Both the position numbers and the translations under genes were made by a program. Of a stretch of 62,950 nt of DNA, positions 45,180 through 55,016 are shown piece by piece; within the stretch, counting starts at the first letter, position 1; each line of letters starts with the position of its first letter. Source of the DNA: Nakamurella silvestris (GTDB taxonomy: Bacteria > Actinomycetota > Actinomycetes > Mycobacteriales > Nakamurellaceae); assembly GCA_003576535.1 (NCBI GenBank), contig QXCQ01000209.1:118916-181865 (forward strand), given 5' to 3'. The notes under the pieces were generated by a model. It saw only the letters and a list, made by a program, of their open reading frames with translations. It searched no databases and was not told the origin of the DNA.

Positions 45180-46292
45180 TCACGAAGGGACCTGCACCAG
45201 TGCGCCTGCTTCGACCCCTTCGATCACCGACATCCCTTTCGCCGAGGCAATGATCGATACGGGGATGGTCCGGCCTGCATTATCGGTGACCTGGACATCA
45301 CCGGAGGCGTTGGTACTCAGAGCCATGGTCGGAACCACCAGCCCGGCCACGGTTTCCACCGTGATCACCCGACTCCGCAGAAGTGATTCCCCCATCACCG
45401 GCAGAATGTCGCACTGCGTGCCGCAGACGGGGGTTCCCTCCCGTCCGTGAAGGACCATGGAACGCCCGTCGGCCAAGGCCATCTCCTCAACGACACGCGC
45501 GGACCAGATGTCGCCGTTCGGAGCAGTGATCTCGACCTTGGTATCCACCGGCATCAACGAGGCCTGCAGGTCGGTGACCGGGACCGTGAAGGTGGGCTCC
45601 GACGGCAGCCCCAGGAGCACCGGCTCACCCCCGTCGAGTTCGGCACCACGGAAGACCACCGTCTCGTCCAGGGCGACGGTGGTCGGCAACCGCGGAACAT
45701 AGATGACGTCTTCGGGACGGACGATCCCGTCTCCGTCGAGACCGAGCTCGGCCTGCCATTTCTTGACCGCCGTCTCCGTTGCTGCATCAAAAAGGGCATG
45801 TACCGGGCCGCGATAGTGGCCGACGTCTTTCAGGAGTCCCTGCAATTGGCCGACGTCCTCTCCCCTGTCCTGACGCCTCAGCTCGCGGAACGAGGGAACC
45901 TCGCCACGACCGATGGTGACGGGCCGTAAGTTCACAGTGAAAAGAACTGTGCCGCTGGATACCTCGTCGCCAGCAACGATCCCGACCGTTGTCACGGTTC
46001 CGACAGCCCGATTGGCACCTGCCACCGTCGGGGTCCAGACCGCAAGCGTGTTCAAACGAAGGCTCGAACCGACCTCGCCAAGGGAGACCTCGACCAGCGT
46101 TGTGGTTCTGGTGTCGACGGCATCGACGGGGGCAGCCCAGATTCCGGAAGCGCTCCAGCCCACTCCCGCACCGATCACGATCAGCAGTGCACCCCATCCA
46201 CAGCGGCGAACAACACGTGCTGAGCGTGAACCTCCTTGCCCATCGGCATTCTCATCGCCGTCGGCGCGATGTCCGCTCATCCCTTGTGCCAT
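45180..46292 (-). CDS. Membrane-fusion-type adaptor with peptidoglycan-binding domain
   Basis: The 370-aa product has one N-terminal membrane helix (about 32-52), a hairpin/lipoyl-like beta region (VGTVTTVGIVAGDEVSSGTV), then a PG_binding_1 unit (LRRQDRGEDVGQLQGLLKDVGHYRG). The rest resembles an RND/MacA periplasmic adaptor. In Gram-positives such adaptors link an ABC exporter to the wall. The start is uncertain: the ATG at 46292 is used, with ATG at 46280 as an alternative. It heads the four-gene cluster. Confidence 0.82.
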   Translation of the reverse strand: MAQGMSGHRADGDENADGQGGSRSARVVRRCGWGALLIVIGAGVGWSASGIWAAPVDAVDTRTTTLVEVSLGEVGSSLRLNTLAVWTPTVAGANRAVGTVTTVGIVAGDEVSSGTVLFTVNLRPVTIGRGEVPSFRELRRQDRGEDVGQLQGLLKDVGHYRGPVHALFDAATETAVKKWQAELGLDGDGIVRPEDVIYVPRLPTTVALDETVVFRGAELDGGEPVLLGLPSEPTFTVPVTDLQASLMPVDTKVEITAPNGDIWSARVVEEMALADGRSMVLHGREGTPVCGTQCDILPVMGESLLRSRVITVETVAGLVVPTMALSTNASGDVQVTDNAGRTIPVSIIASAKGMSVIEGVEAGALVQVPS

Positions 46293-46484
46293 CCCTCCAG
46301 CCCCCTGGTGACGCCGACCGGTACGACCGGCCTGGCCCGCAGCATACTGGTGCCGATCTCCGTTGTCCGCTAACTCCGTCCGAGTCCTTTGTTCGCTCGA
46401 CTGACCGATCAGGCGAGCCGCAGTCAAGTGAGCAGATCACATCTCACGAAGGTTTCCTGGCCGAGAATTGGGTACGCACCGTGC

Positions 46485-46751
46485 ATGCTCGAATGGAGAA
46501 TCCGTGTACCGCCAAGCCGGCTCGCCCGATGGATCGCCGAACACCGTCGAGGGCTGTGGATCACCTGGATCGCGGTCGTCGCCGTCGACATCGTCGCACT
46601 GTTCCTGATGGCGGTGGGCGGTGGGGGATCCACCACGACCATGGTCGTCGTCCTGCTGGCATCCCTGCTGGTCCCGGTCGCGGTCAACGGGATCCGCCGG
46701 GCCGTCCTGGAGTACGACACCGCAAACGACAGCGCCGTCCCGCCGATGTGA
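46485..46751 (+). CDS. Small membrane protein
   Basis: An 88-aa product, with a basic N-terminal region (SRLARWIAEHRRGLW) and two hydrophobic helices (about 27-45 and 55-72). It lies divergent from the ABC cluster. No family is recognised. Confidence 0.6.
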   Translation: MLEWRIRVPPSRLARWIAEHRRGLWITWIAVVAVDIVALFLMAVGGGGSTTTMVVVLLASLLVPVAVNGIRRAVLEYDTANDSAVPPM

Positions 46752-47337
46752 CGACGACTGGATCGGGCGAGCGACTGGCCGATTTGTCCGATACCTTCGT
46801 TCGATGAATCACCTTCCTCCTGCTGACGGCCAAGAGGATGTTGACCCGGGTGACCACCACTCCCGCACTTCGGGCCCAACTGGACTCGCGTCGTCATATG
46901 ACCATCGGGCCCCGCCCTGGCCGAGGGGATCTGGCAGCAGAGCCCCTCGATTGAGCAGGATTGGCCACCAGTCTGTTGAAACGCTCCAGCTCTGCCACGC
47001 CGGCCGCATGTGCGATCCAACCCTGCGCGAGGCTCACGGACCGCACCATCTCCAGGAACGCGGTTCAGCTCACCTCAGCGGAAATCGACCTGCGGAGCAC
47101 TACAACCGGCCACATCGCGGGAAAGGTGCACACAGCCCGGTGTTGTCGGGAAATCGCTTGGATCGTTGGGGAAACGCTCCTACCTGGCAGCGATCTGGCA
47201 GTTTGCCATGGGTCCACCGCCGGACAAGACTGGCTCGGGGGTTTCGCCTGCGGTCGTGGCCGACGTGGATCTTGCCAGGTTCATCTCGGCCGGGGTGTTA
47301 TCTCCGCCAGTGATCCAAGGCAAGGAGATGTGAAGGG
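46752..47337. other. Gene-free stretch
   Basis: About 585 bp before the SDR gene. Several open frames exist on both strands but none has convincing composition or a family pattern, and none has a clear ribosome binding site. It may be decayed sequence. Confidence 0.4.
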
Positions 47338-48198
47338 ATGATCGCGAACATGGGTGTTGAGCACAACGAGCAGATCGGTGCATCGGCAGGGAACCCAGGA
47401 CAGGAGTCCACGGCTGGAACGGCTCGACCATCCGGCGCGTTTCGGCGGGAGGTCTTCTTCGTGATCGGAGGAGCCTCCGGGCTCGGTGCGGCGACGGTCG
47501 AGGCCCTTCACGACCGGGGCACCGTGGTCGTGGCCTTCGACAGAGTCGCACCGAAGGTCGCTCTCCCCGGTGTGGAGTTTCGTCTGGTGGATGTTCGCGA
47601 TGCTGCAGGGGTTGAACGAGAGATGCAAGACGCTCTCGAAAGAGTCGGTGCCATCGATGGTTTCGTGTACGCGGCCGGAGTTCTGGACGGCCACGCATAC
47701 CTGGGGGAAACTAATGAGGAACTCCTTGACCTCGTTCTCGACGTCAATGTGAAGGGCGCTATCCGTGTGGCCCGGGCGCTCGCCCCGAGCATGTGCGAGA
47801 CAGGCTACGGGCGGATGGTCTTCATCGGGTCCATCGCGGGCACTGTCGCCGGAGCCGGCGGCCTGCCGTACACCGTCTCCAAACACGCCCTCACCGGCGT
47901 GGTCAAGAGTCTGGCGCTCGAGTTCGCGGACCGTGGCATCACGGTCAACGCGATTGCACCAGGTGCCGTCAGCGGGACGAACATCGCGACGGGAGTACTC
48001 GACCAGATGGTCGGATCACTGCCGGGTGAACGGAGTTCGGAATCCATCTTCGGCCAGCCCGCACACAAACTGCACCCGGTGGGACGTCTGGGAACGGTCG
48101 ACGCGATCGTTCCCAGCATCCTGCATCTCCTGTCGCCGCAGTCGTGGTTCATCACAGGTACATCACTGGCGGTCGACGGTGGATACACCGCCCGCTGA
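47338..48198 (+). CDS. Short-chain dehydrogenase/reductase (classical SDR)
   Basis: The 286-aa protein has a 35-residue extra N-terminus before the classical core. The core carries the cofactor motif IGGASGLGAATVEAL, the FVYAAGV variant of NNAG, the catalytic Ser in FIGSIAG, and YTVSKHA (YxxxK). The C-terminal WFITGTSLAVDGG is typical. The substrate is unknown. It is convergent with the VTC remnant. Confidence 0.9.
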   Translation: MIANMGVEHNEQIGASAGNPGQESTAGTARPSGAFRREVFFVIGGASGLGAATVEALHDRGTVVVAFDRVAPKVALPGVEFRLVDVRDAAGVEREMQDALERVGAIDGFVYAAGVLDGHAYLGETNEELLDLVLDVNVKGAIRVARALAPSMCETGYGRMVFIGSIAGTVAGAGGLPYTVSKHALTGVVKSLALEFADRGITVNAIAPGAVSGTNIATGVLDQMVGSLPGERSSESIFGQPAHKLHPVGRLGTVDAIVPSILHLLSPQSWFITGTSLAVDGGYTAR

Positions 48199-48268
48199 GC
48201 CGGTAAGCACGGCCCAGCGGGACGACGGGTCAGGAAGGGCACCTGTCCGAACGATCGGGAATGGACTG

Positions 48269-48838
48269 TCAGCCCGAGGTGCGGAACGGGGTCCACTCGA
48301 AGAGTCGGCACAGCGTGCGGTTCCGCTTGTTTGCGGGTCGTTCCGGTGTGAGCGCTGCTCGTCCGGTGCAGTACTTGCTGACGCATTCGGGTCTGATACC
48401 TCGGGCCCACAGGCGGCGGTCCAGGCTCGTTGCGGTGCCGATGGATTTGGTCTCCAGCAGGACCCGCCGGGTGGCCATGGAGACCTGCCTTCCGTCCGGG
48501 GAGCGACAGACGAGCCCGGTGTCCAGGGTGGCCCGGGACCCTTCCAGGTCGAGCAGCCTGGCCCGACGGTAGGAAGTGGTCAGGGTGGGGTTGAGTTGGC
48601 CGACGGGCAGATTTCGGTCGGCCAGGAAGGCCGGGGCGGGCCCGTCGAGTCGGGCCCGGTCCTCGAGCGGGTAGTCGATCCGCTGCGTGACCGTGTGACC
48701 GCGGCCGCCCGCCGCCTTCACCTCGAGGACGCACCACCCCGCTTCCACGTAGACCCGGGTGCGTACCTTGAACCGGTCGCGACGACCGTGTGCCGAGCTG
48801 CGGTAGGAGTCCAGCTCCGGGGTGTCGAAATACACCAA
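48269..48838 (-). pseudogene. N-terminally truncated VTC (polyphosphate polymerase-like) domain
   Basis: The 189 residues match the middle and end of a VTC domain: VYFDTPELDSYRSS, RRDRFKVRTRVYVE, VLEVKAAGGRGHTVTQRIDY, LNPTLTTSYRRARLL, LLETKSIG and CVSKYC. The N-terminal part with the RxxRKYxV-type motif is missing. The frame stays open with VTC-like sequence (RILQVGALRDFAYE) to about 48915, where a TGA appears, with no start codon or family N-terminus above. The remnant lacks the partner genes (DUF4956, CotH) usual for this family. Confidence 0.75.
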
Positions 48839-49730
48839 CTCGTAGGCGAAGTCGCGCAGAGCACCGACCTGGAGGATCCGGCCGTCAGGACCGATTCCCT
48901 TCCAAGCTGCACGTGCACTTCAAAAACCGTAGATGCAACCGCGGAGGACCGAGCGGAAGCCTCGAGTGCCTTCCTACGACCATCTTCCAGGCACGCGGGG
49001 ACATCGGCGACGGGCCCTTCCGGGCGCAGATCCTGACCCATGATCAACGCCATGCCGATGACCACTGGGCGGCACCGCAAATCGTGCTGGACCCGTGGGC
49101 CAACGAGTGACCAACTTCCTGGCTGATGGCACGGTCTTCTCCGGAGCGACGGCCGAGGCTGCCTTGCTCGGGGCTCCGGACGGGACGCTCGCAAGACTGG
49201 CCAAGGCACCGGACGACGAATGAGACGGCTCGAATGTCAATGCCTGGTACCGGCACCCTACTGAGTCCGGTTCCCACAACACTTCCGAACAGGCCCACCC
49301 CCGGCCACGTCGTCCGGGTGCTCTGGCCGACGAACGGAGCACGTGGAACGGCAACACCCGCCAACTGTGAATGTTCCGTTGGCGGCGGTCAAATGCTGTG
49401 CCGATTCGGACGACCACCGTTGCCGGCGACTGGTCGGTGCGGCCCGACGCAGACCGAGTACGGTTCCGCGCTCTGCACTGGCCATGACCCGCAACGGCAT
49501 CAACCGCACCGGTAACTGCGAACGCCACGACGAACGCCCAGTTCCGAGGGTTTCGACCACCCGGACCCGGGGTAGGTAGGTGTGGTCCCACAACGACGTG
49601 CCCGCCATCCTTCTTGGTCCAGCAGCCGGCCAACCCCTTCGACCCCGCCGGCGCGTCGAACCTCAGCGGACCTGCCGCGCGTTCTGCCAGGTCCGACCCG
49701 GATCGACCCATTCCTTCGAAGGAAGTCGCC
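48839..49730. other. Probably decayed region
   Basis: Nearly 900 bp without a convincing gene lie between the VTC remnant and the catalase gene. One short frame (49110-49224, about 38 residues, VTNFLADGTVFSGATAEAAL) looks coding-like and could be a fragment. The rest shows nothing recognisable. Confidence 0.4.
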
Positions 49731-50675
49731 ATGTATCTCTACCTGGAACAACTGATCAACGACATCGCCGTGGACGAGCCGGATCCGGCTGCCGCCAACG
49801 CCCTTCAGGAGGGTTTGGGCGGGCAGTTCGGTGAGATGCGGACCATGATGCAATACCTTTTCCAGAGCATGAACTTCCGCGGGGACGCCAACTCCAAGCC
49901 CTACAAGGATCTCCTCCAAGGTGTTGGCACAGAGGAGATTTCACATGTCGAGCTGATCGGCACCACCATCTCCCGCCTCCTGGACGGCTCTCCAGGTTAC
50001 AAGGGTCGCAAGAACGATCCGGTCGACAAGCCCGGCGACAAGGGGGCTACCCCGCTGAACATCGCCCTGGACCACAGCAACATCCACCACTACCTCGTGG
50101 GCGCCCAGGGCGCTCTCCCGGTCGACGCCGCCGGCAACCCGTGGTCGGGTTCCTACGTGTACAACAGCGGCAACCTGGTCCTGGATCTGCTGTACAACCT
50201 GATGCTCGAGTCGACCGGCAGGTTGCAGAAATGCCGGATCTACGAGATGACGGCGAACAAGGCGGCCCGGTCGACGATCGCCTACCTGATCGTGCGGGAC
50301 CAGGCCCACGAGAACGCCTTCGCCAAGGCCCTGGAAAGCCTCGGGGTCAATTGGGGGAAGGTGCTGCCCATCCCGAAGACCAACGCCGAACGGTTCCCGG
50401 AGGTGAAAAAGCTCGTCGACCTCGGCCTGCAGAGCATCCAGTACACCTTCAGCGCCGACGACAAGAGTCAGGCCGCCAAACTCTACCGAGGGGCCTCACC
50501 CTCCAACGACGGGACCGAGCTGAGCACCGCGGTGATGCCCGATTCCGGTGTGCCGGTGAAGATCTCACCCGAGCGCCGGGAGGAATTCTCCCCCGGTCTC
50601 GACCCGGAACTGCTCGCTCTGATCCAGGCGACCGCCGAGGTCGAGATCGCCGCGGCAGACACACCCGCCACTTGA
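49731..50675 (+). CDS. Manganese catalase
   Basis: The 314-aa ferritin-like enzyme breaks down hydrogen peroxide with a dimanganese centre and no heme. Ligand-bearing helices are visible: GEMRTMMQYLFQSMNF, GTEEISHVELIGTTI, the conserved GNLVLDLLYNLMLESTGR, and RDQAHENAFAKALESLGV. The start is the ATG giving MYLYLEQL with GAAGGAAG upstream; the longer frame upstream is non-coding. An alcohol dehydrogenase gene follows 54 bp downstream. Confidence 0.94.
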   Translation: MYLYLEQLINDIAVDEPDPAAANALQEGLGGQFGEMRTMMQYLFQSMNFRGDANSKPYKDLLQGVGTEEISHVELIGTTISRLLDGSPGYKGRKNDPVDKPGDKGATPLNIALDHSNIHHYLVGAQGALPVDAAGNPWSGSYVYNSGNLVLDLLYNLMLESTGRLQKCRIYEMTANKAARSTIAYLIVRDQAHENAFAKALESLGVNWGKVLPIPKTNAERFPEVKKLVDLGLQSIQYTFSADDKSQAAKLYRGASPSNDGTELSTAVMPDSGVPVKISPERREEFSPGLDPELLALIQATAEVEIAAADTPAT

Positions 50676-50729
50676 GCACGACCCGGAAACCTGACGTCGT
50701 CATCCGGTCCCACCACCACGGAGAAGAAA

Positions 50730-51920
50730 ATGAAAGCCCTGACTTGGCAAGGAAAACGGGACGTCCGGATCGAATCCGTGCCCGACCCGACAATCCTCGA
50801 GCCGACCGATGCGATCATCCGGGTCACCTCGACGGCGATCTGCGGCTCCGATCTGCACCTGTACGAGGTCTTGGGCCCGTATTTGTCCGCCGGCGACATC
50901 CTCGGCCATGAACCGATGGGGATCGTTGAGGAGGTGGGTCCCGGCGTCACTCAACTCCAGGTCGGTGACCGGGTCGTCGTCCCTTTCAACATCTCCTGCG
51001 GTTACTGCTTCATGTGTCTGCAGGGCCTGCAGTCCCAGTGCGAGACCACCCAGGTACACGAGAAGAACAAGGGTGCGGCACTTCTGGGTTACACCTCGCT
51101 CTACGGTTCGGTGCCAGGAGGGCAGGCGGAATACCTACGGGTGCCCCAGGCGCAGTACGGGCCGATCAAGGTGTCCAGCGACGGTCCGGACGAGAAATAC
51201 CTGTTCCTCTCCGACATCCTCCCCACCGCCTGGCAGGGCGTGGAGTACGCCGATGTTCCTGACGGTGGAACGCTCGTGGTGTTCGGCCTCGGCCCGGTCG
51301 GTCAGTTCGCTGCCCGTATCGGGGTGCACCGCGGGTACCGGGTGATCGCGGTCGAGCCGGTTCTCGAGCGTCGCACCATGGCCGAACGACACGGAGTCGA
51401 AACCTTCGACCCGGCGACGGTCGACGACGTCCCCGGCGCTCTGCGCGAACTCACCGGTGGACGCGGACCCGATGCAGTGGTCGACGCCGTCGGCATGGAG
51501 GCCCACGGGTCAGGCGGGTCCACCGTCGCCAAGGTTGCCCAGACCGTGGCCGGGTTGCTCCCGGACAAGGCCGCCCAGAAGGTCTTCGAGACCGCAGGTG
51601 TGGACCGACTCACGGCCCTGCACCAGGCCATCGACACGGTCCGTCGCGGCGGAACCGTCTCCTTGAGCGGGGTTTACGGCGGATCCGCCGATCCGATGCC
51701 GATGATGGACATGTTCGACAAGCAGATCCAGCTCCGTATGGGCCAGTGCAACGTCAAGAAGTGGATCGACGACCTGCTGCCGTTGGTGGAGGACAGCTCC
51801 GACCCCCTGGGGGTCCTCGACCTCACCACCCACGCCCTACGACTGGACGACGCACCCGCGGCGTATTCCACCTTCCAGAAGAAGGAAGACGGCTGCGTCA
51901 AGGTCGTACTCAAGCCCTGA
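50730..51920 (+). CDS. Zinc-dependent alcohol dehydrogenase, formaldehyde dehydrogenase-like
   Basis: The 396-aa MDR enzyme has catalytic zinc ligands in ICGSDLHLYE and GHEPMGIVEEVG, the four structural-zinc cysteines in SCGYCFMCLQGLQSQCET, and the nucleotide motif VFGLGPVGQFAARIG. The length and structural details place it with the glutathione-independent formaldehyde dehydrogenase-like group. It probably shares a transcript with the Mn catalase gene upstream, which fits a stress-response unit. Confidence 0.92.
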   Translation: MKALTWQGKRDVRIESVPDPTILEPTDAIIRVTSTAICGSDLHLYEVLGPYLSAGDILGHEPMGIVEEVGPGVTQLQVGDRVVVPFNISCGYCFMCLQGLQSQCETTQVHEKNKGAALLGYTSLYGSVPGGQAEYLRVPQAQYGPIKVSSDGPDEKYLFLSDILPTAWQGVEYADVPDGGTLVVFGLGPVGQFAARIGVHRGYRVIAVEPVLERRTMAERHGVETFDPATVDDVPGALRELTGGRGPDAVVDAVGMEAHGSGGSTVAKVAQTVAGLLPDKAAQKVFETAGVDRLTALHQAIDTVRRGGTVSLSGVYGGSADPMPMMDMFDKQIQLRMGQCNVKKWIDDLLPLVEDSSDPLGVLDLTTHALRLDDAPAAYSTFQKKEDGCVKVVLKP

Positions 51921-51956
51921 CCGCACGGCCACGACGGCCCCGGCAGTTCCCGAGCC

Positions 51957-52032
51957 CCGCTGACCGCGCTCGGTCCCGACAATCGCGCACGTTGCAGGCA
52001 GCGCGATAGTCAGGAAGGAGCGCGGTCAGCGG
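51957..52032 (+). terminator. Long imperfect hairpin after the dehydrogenase gene
   Basis: The arms pair perfectly at the base (CCGCTGACCGCGCTC) and the tip (TCGCGC), with scattered mismatches between, over about 32 bp per arm. It is 36 bp past the stop. It is the second sequence type among the long hairpins in this window. Confidence 0.65.
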
Positions 52033-52450
52033 TGTACCGGTCCCACCAGGGGACTCCCGCGCCGAGCCCGACGGCACAGGTCGGATTGAGCAACTGTTCG
52101 ACTGTGCAATTCAGTCTCTTGGAACGCCGGAGGAAACGAGCCTGGTAGATGCGCCGCCGGTGGACCGGCTGGCTGAACGGGCAGCTGAACGCCGCAAACC
52201 ACGCTCACCGTGCGTGCAGTCGGCCCGGCGGACGATCCGACGGCCCTAGCCTATGCGACCCGCATGCGTTCGCTCGCTCTTTCAGCCCAAATGCGGCCCC
52301 GGTTTTGATTACCGACGGTTGACAAGCTGCCCTGGTGTCTATTCGTTCACCCAATAAGGGGCAACCCGACTCGGCAAACGGGTTACCCCGCCTGTATCCT
52401 TTCCTCGTCCTGCCGCGAGCTTGGACACCCAAACTCCGGGAGGACTCACC
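52033..52450. other. Upstream region of the LPNTG surface protein
   Basis: About 420 bp without a convincing gene. It must contain the promoter of the surface protein. I see no RNA gene here. Confidence 0.4.
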
Positions 52451-54340
52451 ATGCAGTTGAAGAACCGTCTCCTTCGCGCATTCGGCGCGGCACTCGTTCT
52501 GGCTGCCGCCATCCCGGCTGTCGGCAACGCCGACCCGGTCGGGGCCGTTGCGTTCAAGGCTGCCGGTTCCGCTGCGGCCGCCGCCTGCGTGCTCAGCGAC
52601 CCGGTCCTCCTCCCCGGCGATTCCCTGCCAGCGACTTCAGCACTCGGTACGTCCGCGACGACGAACCGGTACGGAGGCGGGCCCGCCTTCGTCGGCCAGC
52701 CGGACGGGCTGACCAGCCGGCGGGCGTTCGCCGTGACCGTTGCCAACACGACCTCCGGGACGGCTGCGCGAACCCTGCATGACGTCACCAGCGTCATCTT
52801 CGGTGCGTATCTGGTCCCGAACATCCGCAACTTCTCCGCTCGCGAAGCGATCTGGTCCCCCGCCGACCAGGCATGGGTCACCCAGACCGGGTTCCCGACC
52901 GGTTGGGCCGGACGCAACCCGATCCCCGAAGGCAGCACTCTGCAACTGTTCGACTCAGGCATCTACAACGCAGGCACGGCGAACTACGACATCGGTGCCC
53001 CGCTGACCGCGTCCACCGCGGCCGACAGCCTGTCGCCCCTGATTCCGCTCACCGGCACCTACACCGGGACCGACGCCGGATGGGGTCTCACCTACGCGTG
53101 GGACAACACCGCCGGCCGACAGCCTGTGCTTACACGGACCGTGGCCGACCAGATCGCGCCGGGAACGAACGCCCTCATCACCTACGGCTTCGCCCAGGAG
53201 CGGCCCGTCAACACCGGCGACTACGCCTACAACCTGCTCACCGCAACGACTGCTCGGATCTGCCTGCCCGCACCGACCGTTGACGGCTGGACCGCCCCGT
53301 CGATCGACGGCCTCGGCATCGTGACAGGAACGGGCACGTACACCGGCGACCAGATCGAGATCCGTGACGAGGCAGGAACTGTGATCGGCACTGCCGTCGT
53401 CGGCACAGACCTGACGTGGTCGCTCGTCCTGACCGAACCGCTGCATTCCGGTTCGCACTTGTTCACCGCGACCGAAACGGACGTTGCGTGGAGCACCGAC
53501 GCACAACCGCTGACCGGCACGTCGGCCCCGGCTGATCATCCCGTCGGCACGCCGGCCTTGACCGCCGCGATCACCGATGCCGACGGGGTGGCCTCCCCCG
53601 CCGCCCCACGCGTTCGGGCCACTCCGGACGGCTACAAGATCACATTCACCGTGACGAACACCGGTACCGCGATCGCCACCGATGTCACCTTGGGAACGGT
53701 TCCTGTCACAGCAGACGGCGCACCTGTCACCGTCGAGAACGTCTCGTGCGTACCGGACATCGTCGACGGCGACGTGACTCTGGCACCGAACGAGGTCGCG
53801 GTCTGCACAGGCGACCTGTCCGATCTACCGGCCGACACGGTTGTGACCGTCGATATTCACCCGACAGCGACCTCCCCGGTGATCGACGGCAGCGTGTCCG
53901 CCGACGCCGAGTATGCGGCCGTGTACATCGCACCGGTGATCACCACCACGCCGACCGAAAGCGAGACAACCGGGCCGTCAACAAGTGTCGAGCCGACCGA
54001 GACGACCACCGGACCCTCAACCACTGAGCCCACCGAAACGAAGGCCACGGAGACCACCGAACCAAGCACCATCGACGTTGAACCTAGCGGCACCGGCCGG
54101 CCGACCACCGGCGACCCGACCACCACTGTCGACACCACCACCAGCAGTTCGGATGTCCCGACCGCGACGTCCACCACGAACTACGAGATCACCCCGACCA
54201 CCGCGCCGACCGTGACAACCCACTTGCCGAACACCGGTGCCGGCAACGCCGCGGGCCTGTCCATCGCCGGCCTGCTGCTTCTCGGTGCCGGGATCGGCAT
54301 CAGCCTGCTGGCACGCAACCGCCGGCCGCGTCTGCGCTGA
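52451..54340 (+). CDS. Sortase-anchored (LPNTG) surface protein with Thr-rich stalk
   Basis: The 629-aa protein has a signal peptide (about 1-30), an N-terminal beta-rich domain of unknown family, Ig-like/DUF11-like repeats (TFTVTNTGTAIATDVTLG, about 400-490), and a Thr/Glu/Pro-rich stalk (about 495-590). It ends in a full sortase signal: LPNTG, a hydrophobic helix, and a basic tail (RNRRPRLR). It should be linked covalently to the cell wall. No sortase gene is in the window. The start ATG has GGGAGG upstream. Confidence 0.92.
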   Translation: MQLKNRLLRAFGAALVLAAAIPAVGNADPVGAVAFKAAGSAAAAACVLSDPVLLPGDSLPATSALGTSATTNRYGGGPAFVGQPDGLTSRRAFAVTVANTTSGTAARTLHDVTSVIFGAYLVPNIRNFSAREAIWSPADQAWVTQTGFPTGWAGRNPIPEGSTLQLFDSGIYNAGTANYDIGAPLTASTAADSLSPLIPLTGTYTGTDAGWGLTYAWDNTAGRQPVLTRTVADQIAPGTNALITYGFAQERPVNTGDYAYNLLTATTARICLPAPTVDGWTAPSIDGLGIVTGTGTYTGDQIEIRDEAGTVIGTAVVGTDLTWSLVLTEPLHSGSHLFTATETDVAWSTDAQPLTGTSAPADHPVGTPALTAAITDADGVASPAAPRVRATPDGYKITFTVTNTGTAIATDVTLGTVPVTADGAPVTVENVSCVPDIVDGDVTLAPNEVAVCTGDLSDLPADTVVTVDIHPTATSPVIDGSVSADAEYAAVYIAPVITTTPTESETTGPSTSVEPTETTTGPSTTEPTETKATETTEPSTIDVEPSGTGRPTTGDPTTTVDTTTSSSDVPTATSTTNYEITPTTAPTVTTHLPNTGAGNAAGLSIAGLLLLGAGIGISLLARNRRPRLR

Positions 54341-55016
54341 ACCGCCCCCGCGCCGACCAGGGCTCGGTCATCTTCAGAATTCCTGCGGATGACCGGGCCC
54401 TGCCGTCCAGTGAGCACAGCATGACCTTCGACAATGCACCCATAGGCGTCGACCGGGCGGCCGGTTGTCCGGGCCGCACATCCTCGAACAGATCCTGCTG
54501 CCGACGTCGGGCCGAACCTGTCCTGGACGCTCGCGTGCGCGGGTGTCATCGGCAGAGCCGATCCGACCGTTCCGTCGCTGAACGGGGTGGCCGGCAACGT
54601 CAAAAACATCCGGTTGGTATTGGCTCGGCCTCTAGCCGCTGTCGACGGGCCAGTCTCGCCTTCGGAATCCGTCGACAGTGATCTCGATGATGCTCACGGC
54701 TTGCGCTCGGCATGGCTCGTCTGGACCGACGAGCCACGGGATAAGCCGGCTCGCTCACCCTCGACGAGGCAGAGCAGCGCGACACAATGCCCCGACCATG
54801 GAGTCACGAGGGATGCGATCTGACCGCGCGCGCCGAAGTGCGACGGCCACCCCGGGTGGCACGGGGTAGCCGGGGATGGAGGAGTCATTCACGTCCGGCC
54901 CTCTGTAGCAATGTCCAGCGCGAGCACCACTCAATCAGTTTGCTATTGCTGCAAAATTGCCGTTTCGCCTCTGCGGCGACCCTCCTAAGTACGGGAGGTA
55001 GTGCCTGGTCAAGCTG
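54341..55016. other. Gene-free stretch at the island edge
   Basis: About 675 bp with no gene I can support. Near its end, CCTCC-N8-GGAGG forms a small hairpin at 54980-54998, just upstream of the first HTH copy. The change of character here may mark the left edge of the accessory region. Confidence 0.4.

Noticed and set aside
48718-49209. A 163-codon minus-strand frame upstream of the VTC remnant
   Set aside because: It overlaps the VTC frame out of register and shows no N-terminal VTC motif; I could not support it as the missing part joined by a simple frameshift.
54694-54888. A 64-codon minus-strand frame in the gap after the LPNTG protein
   Set aside because: Short, Cys/Trp/Pro-rich and without a ribosome binding site or known pattern.
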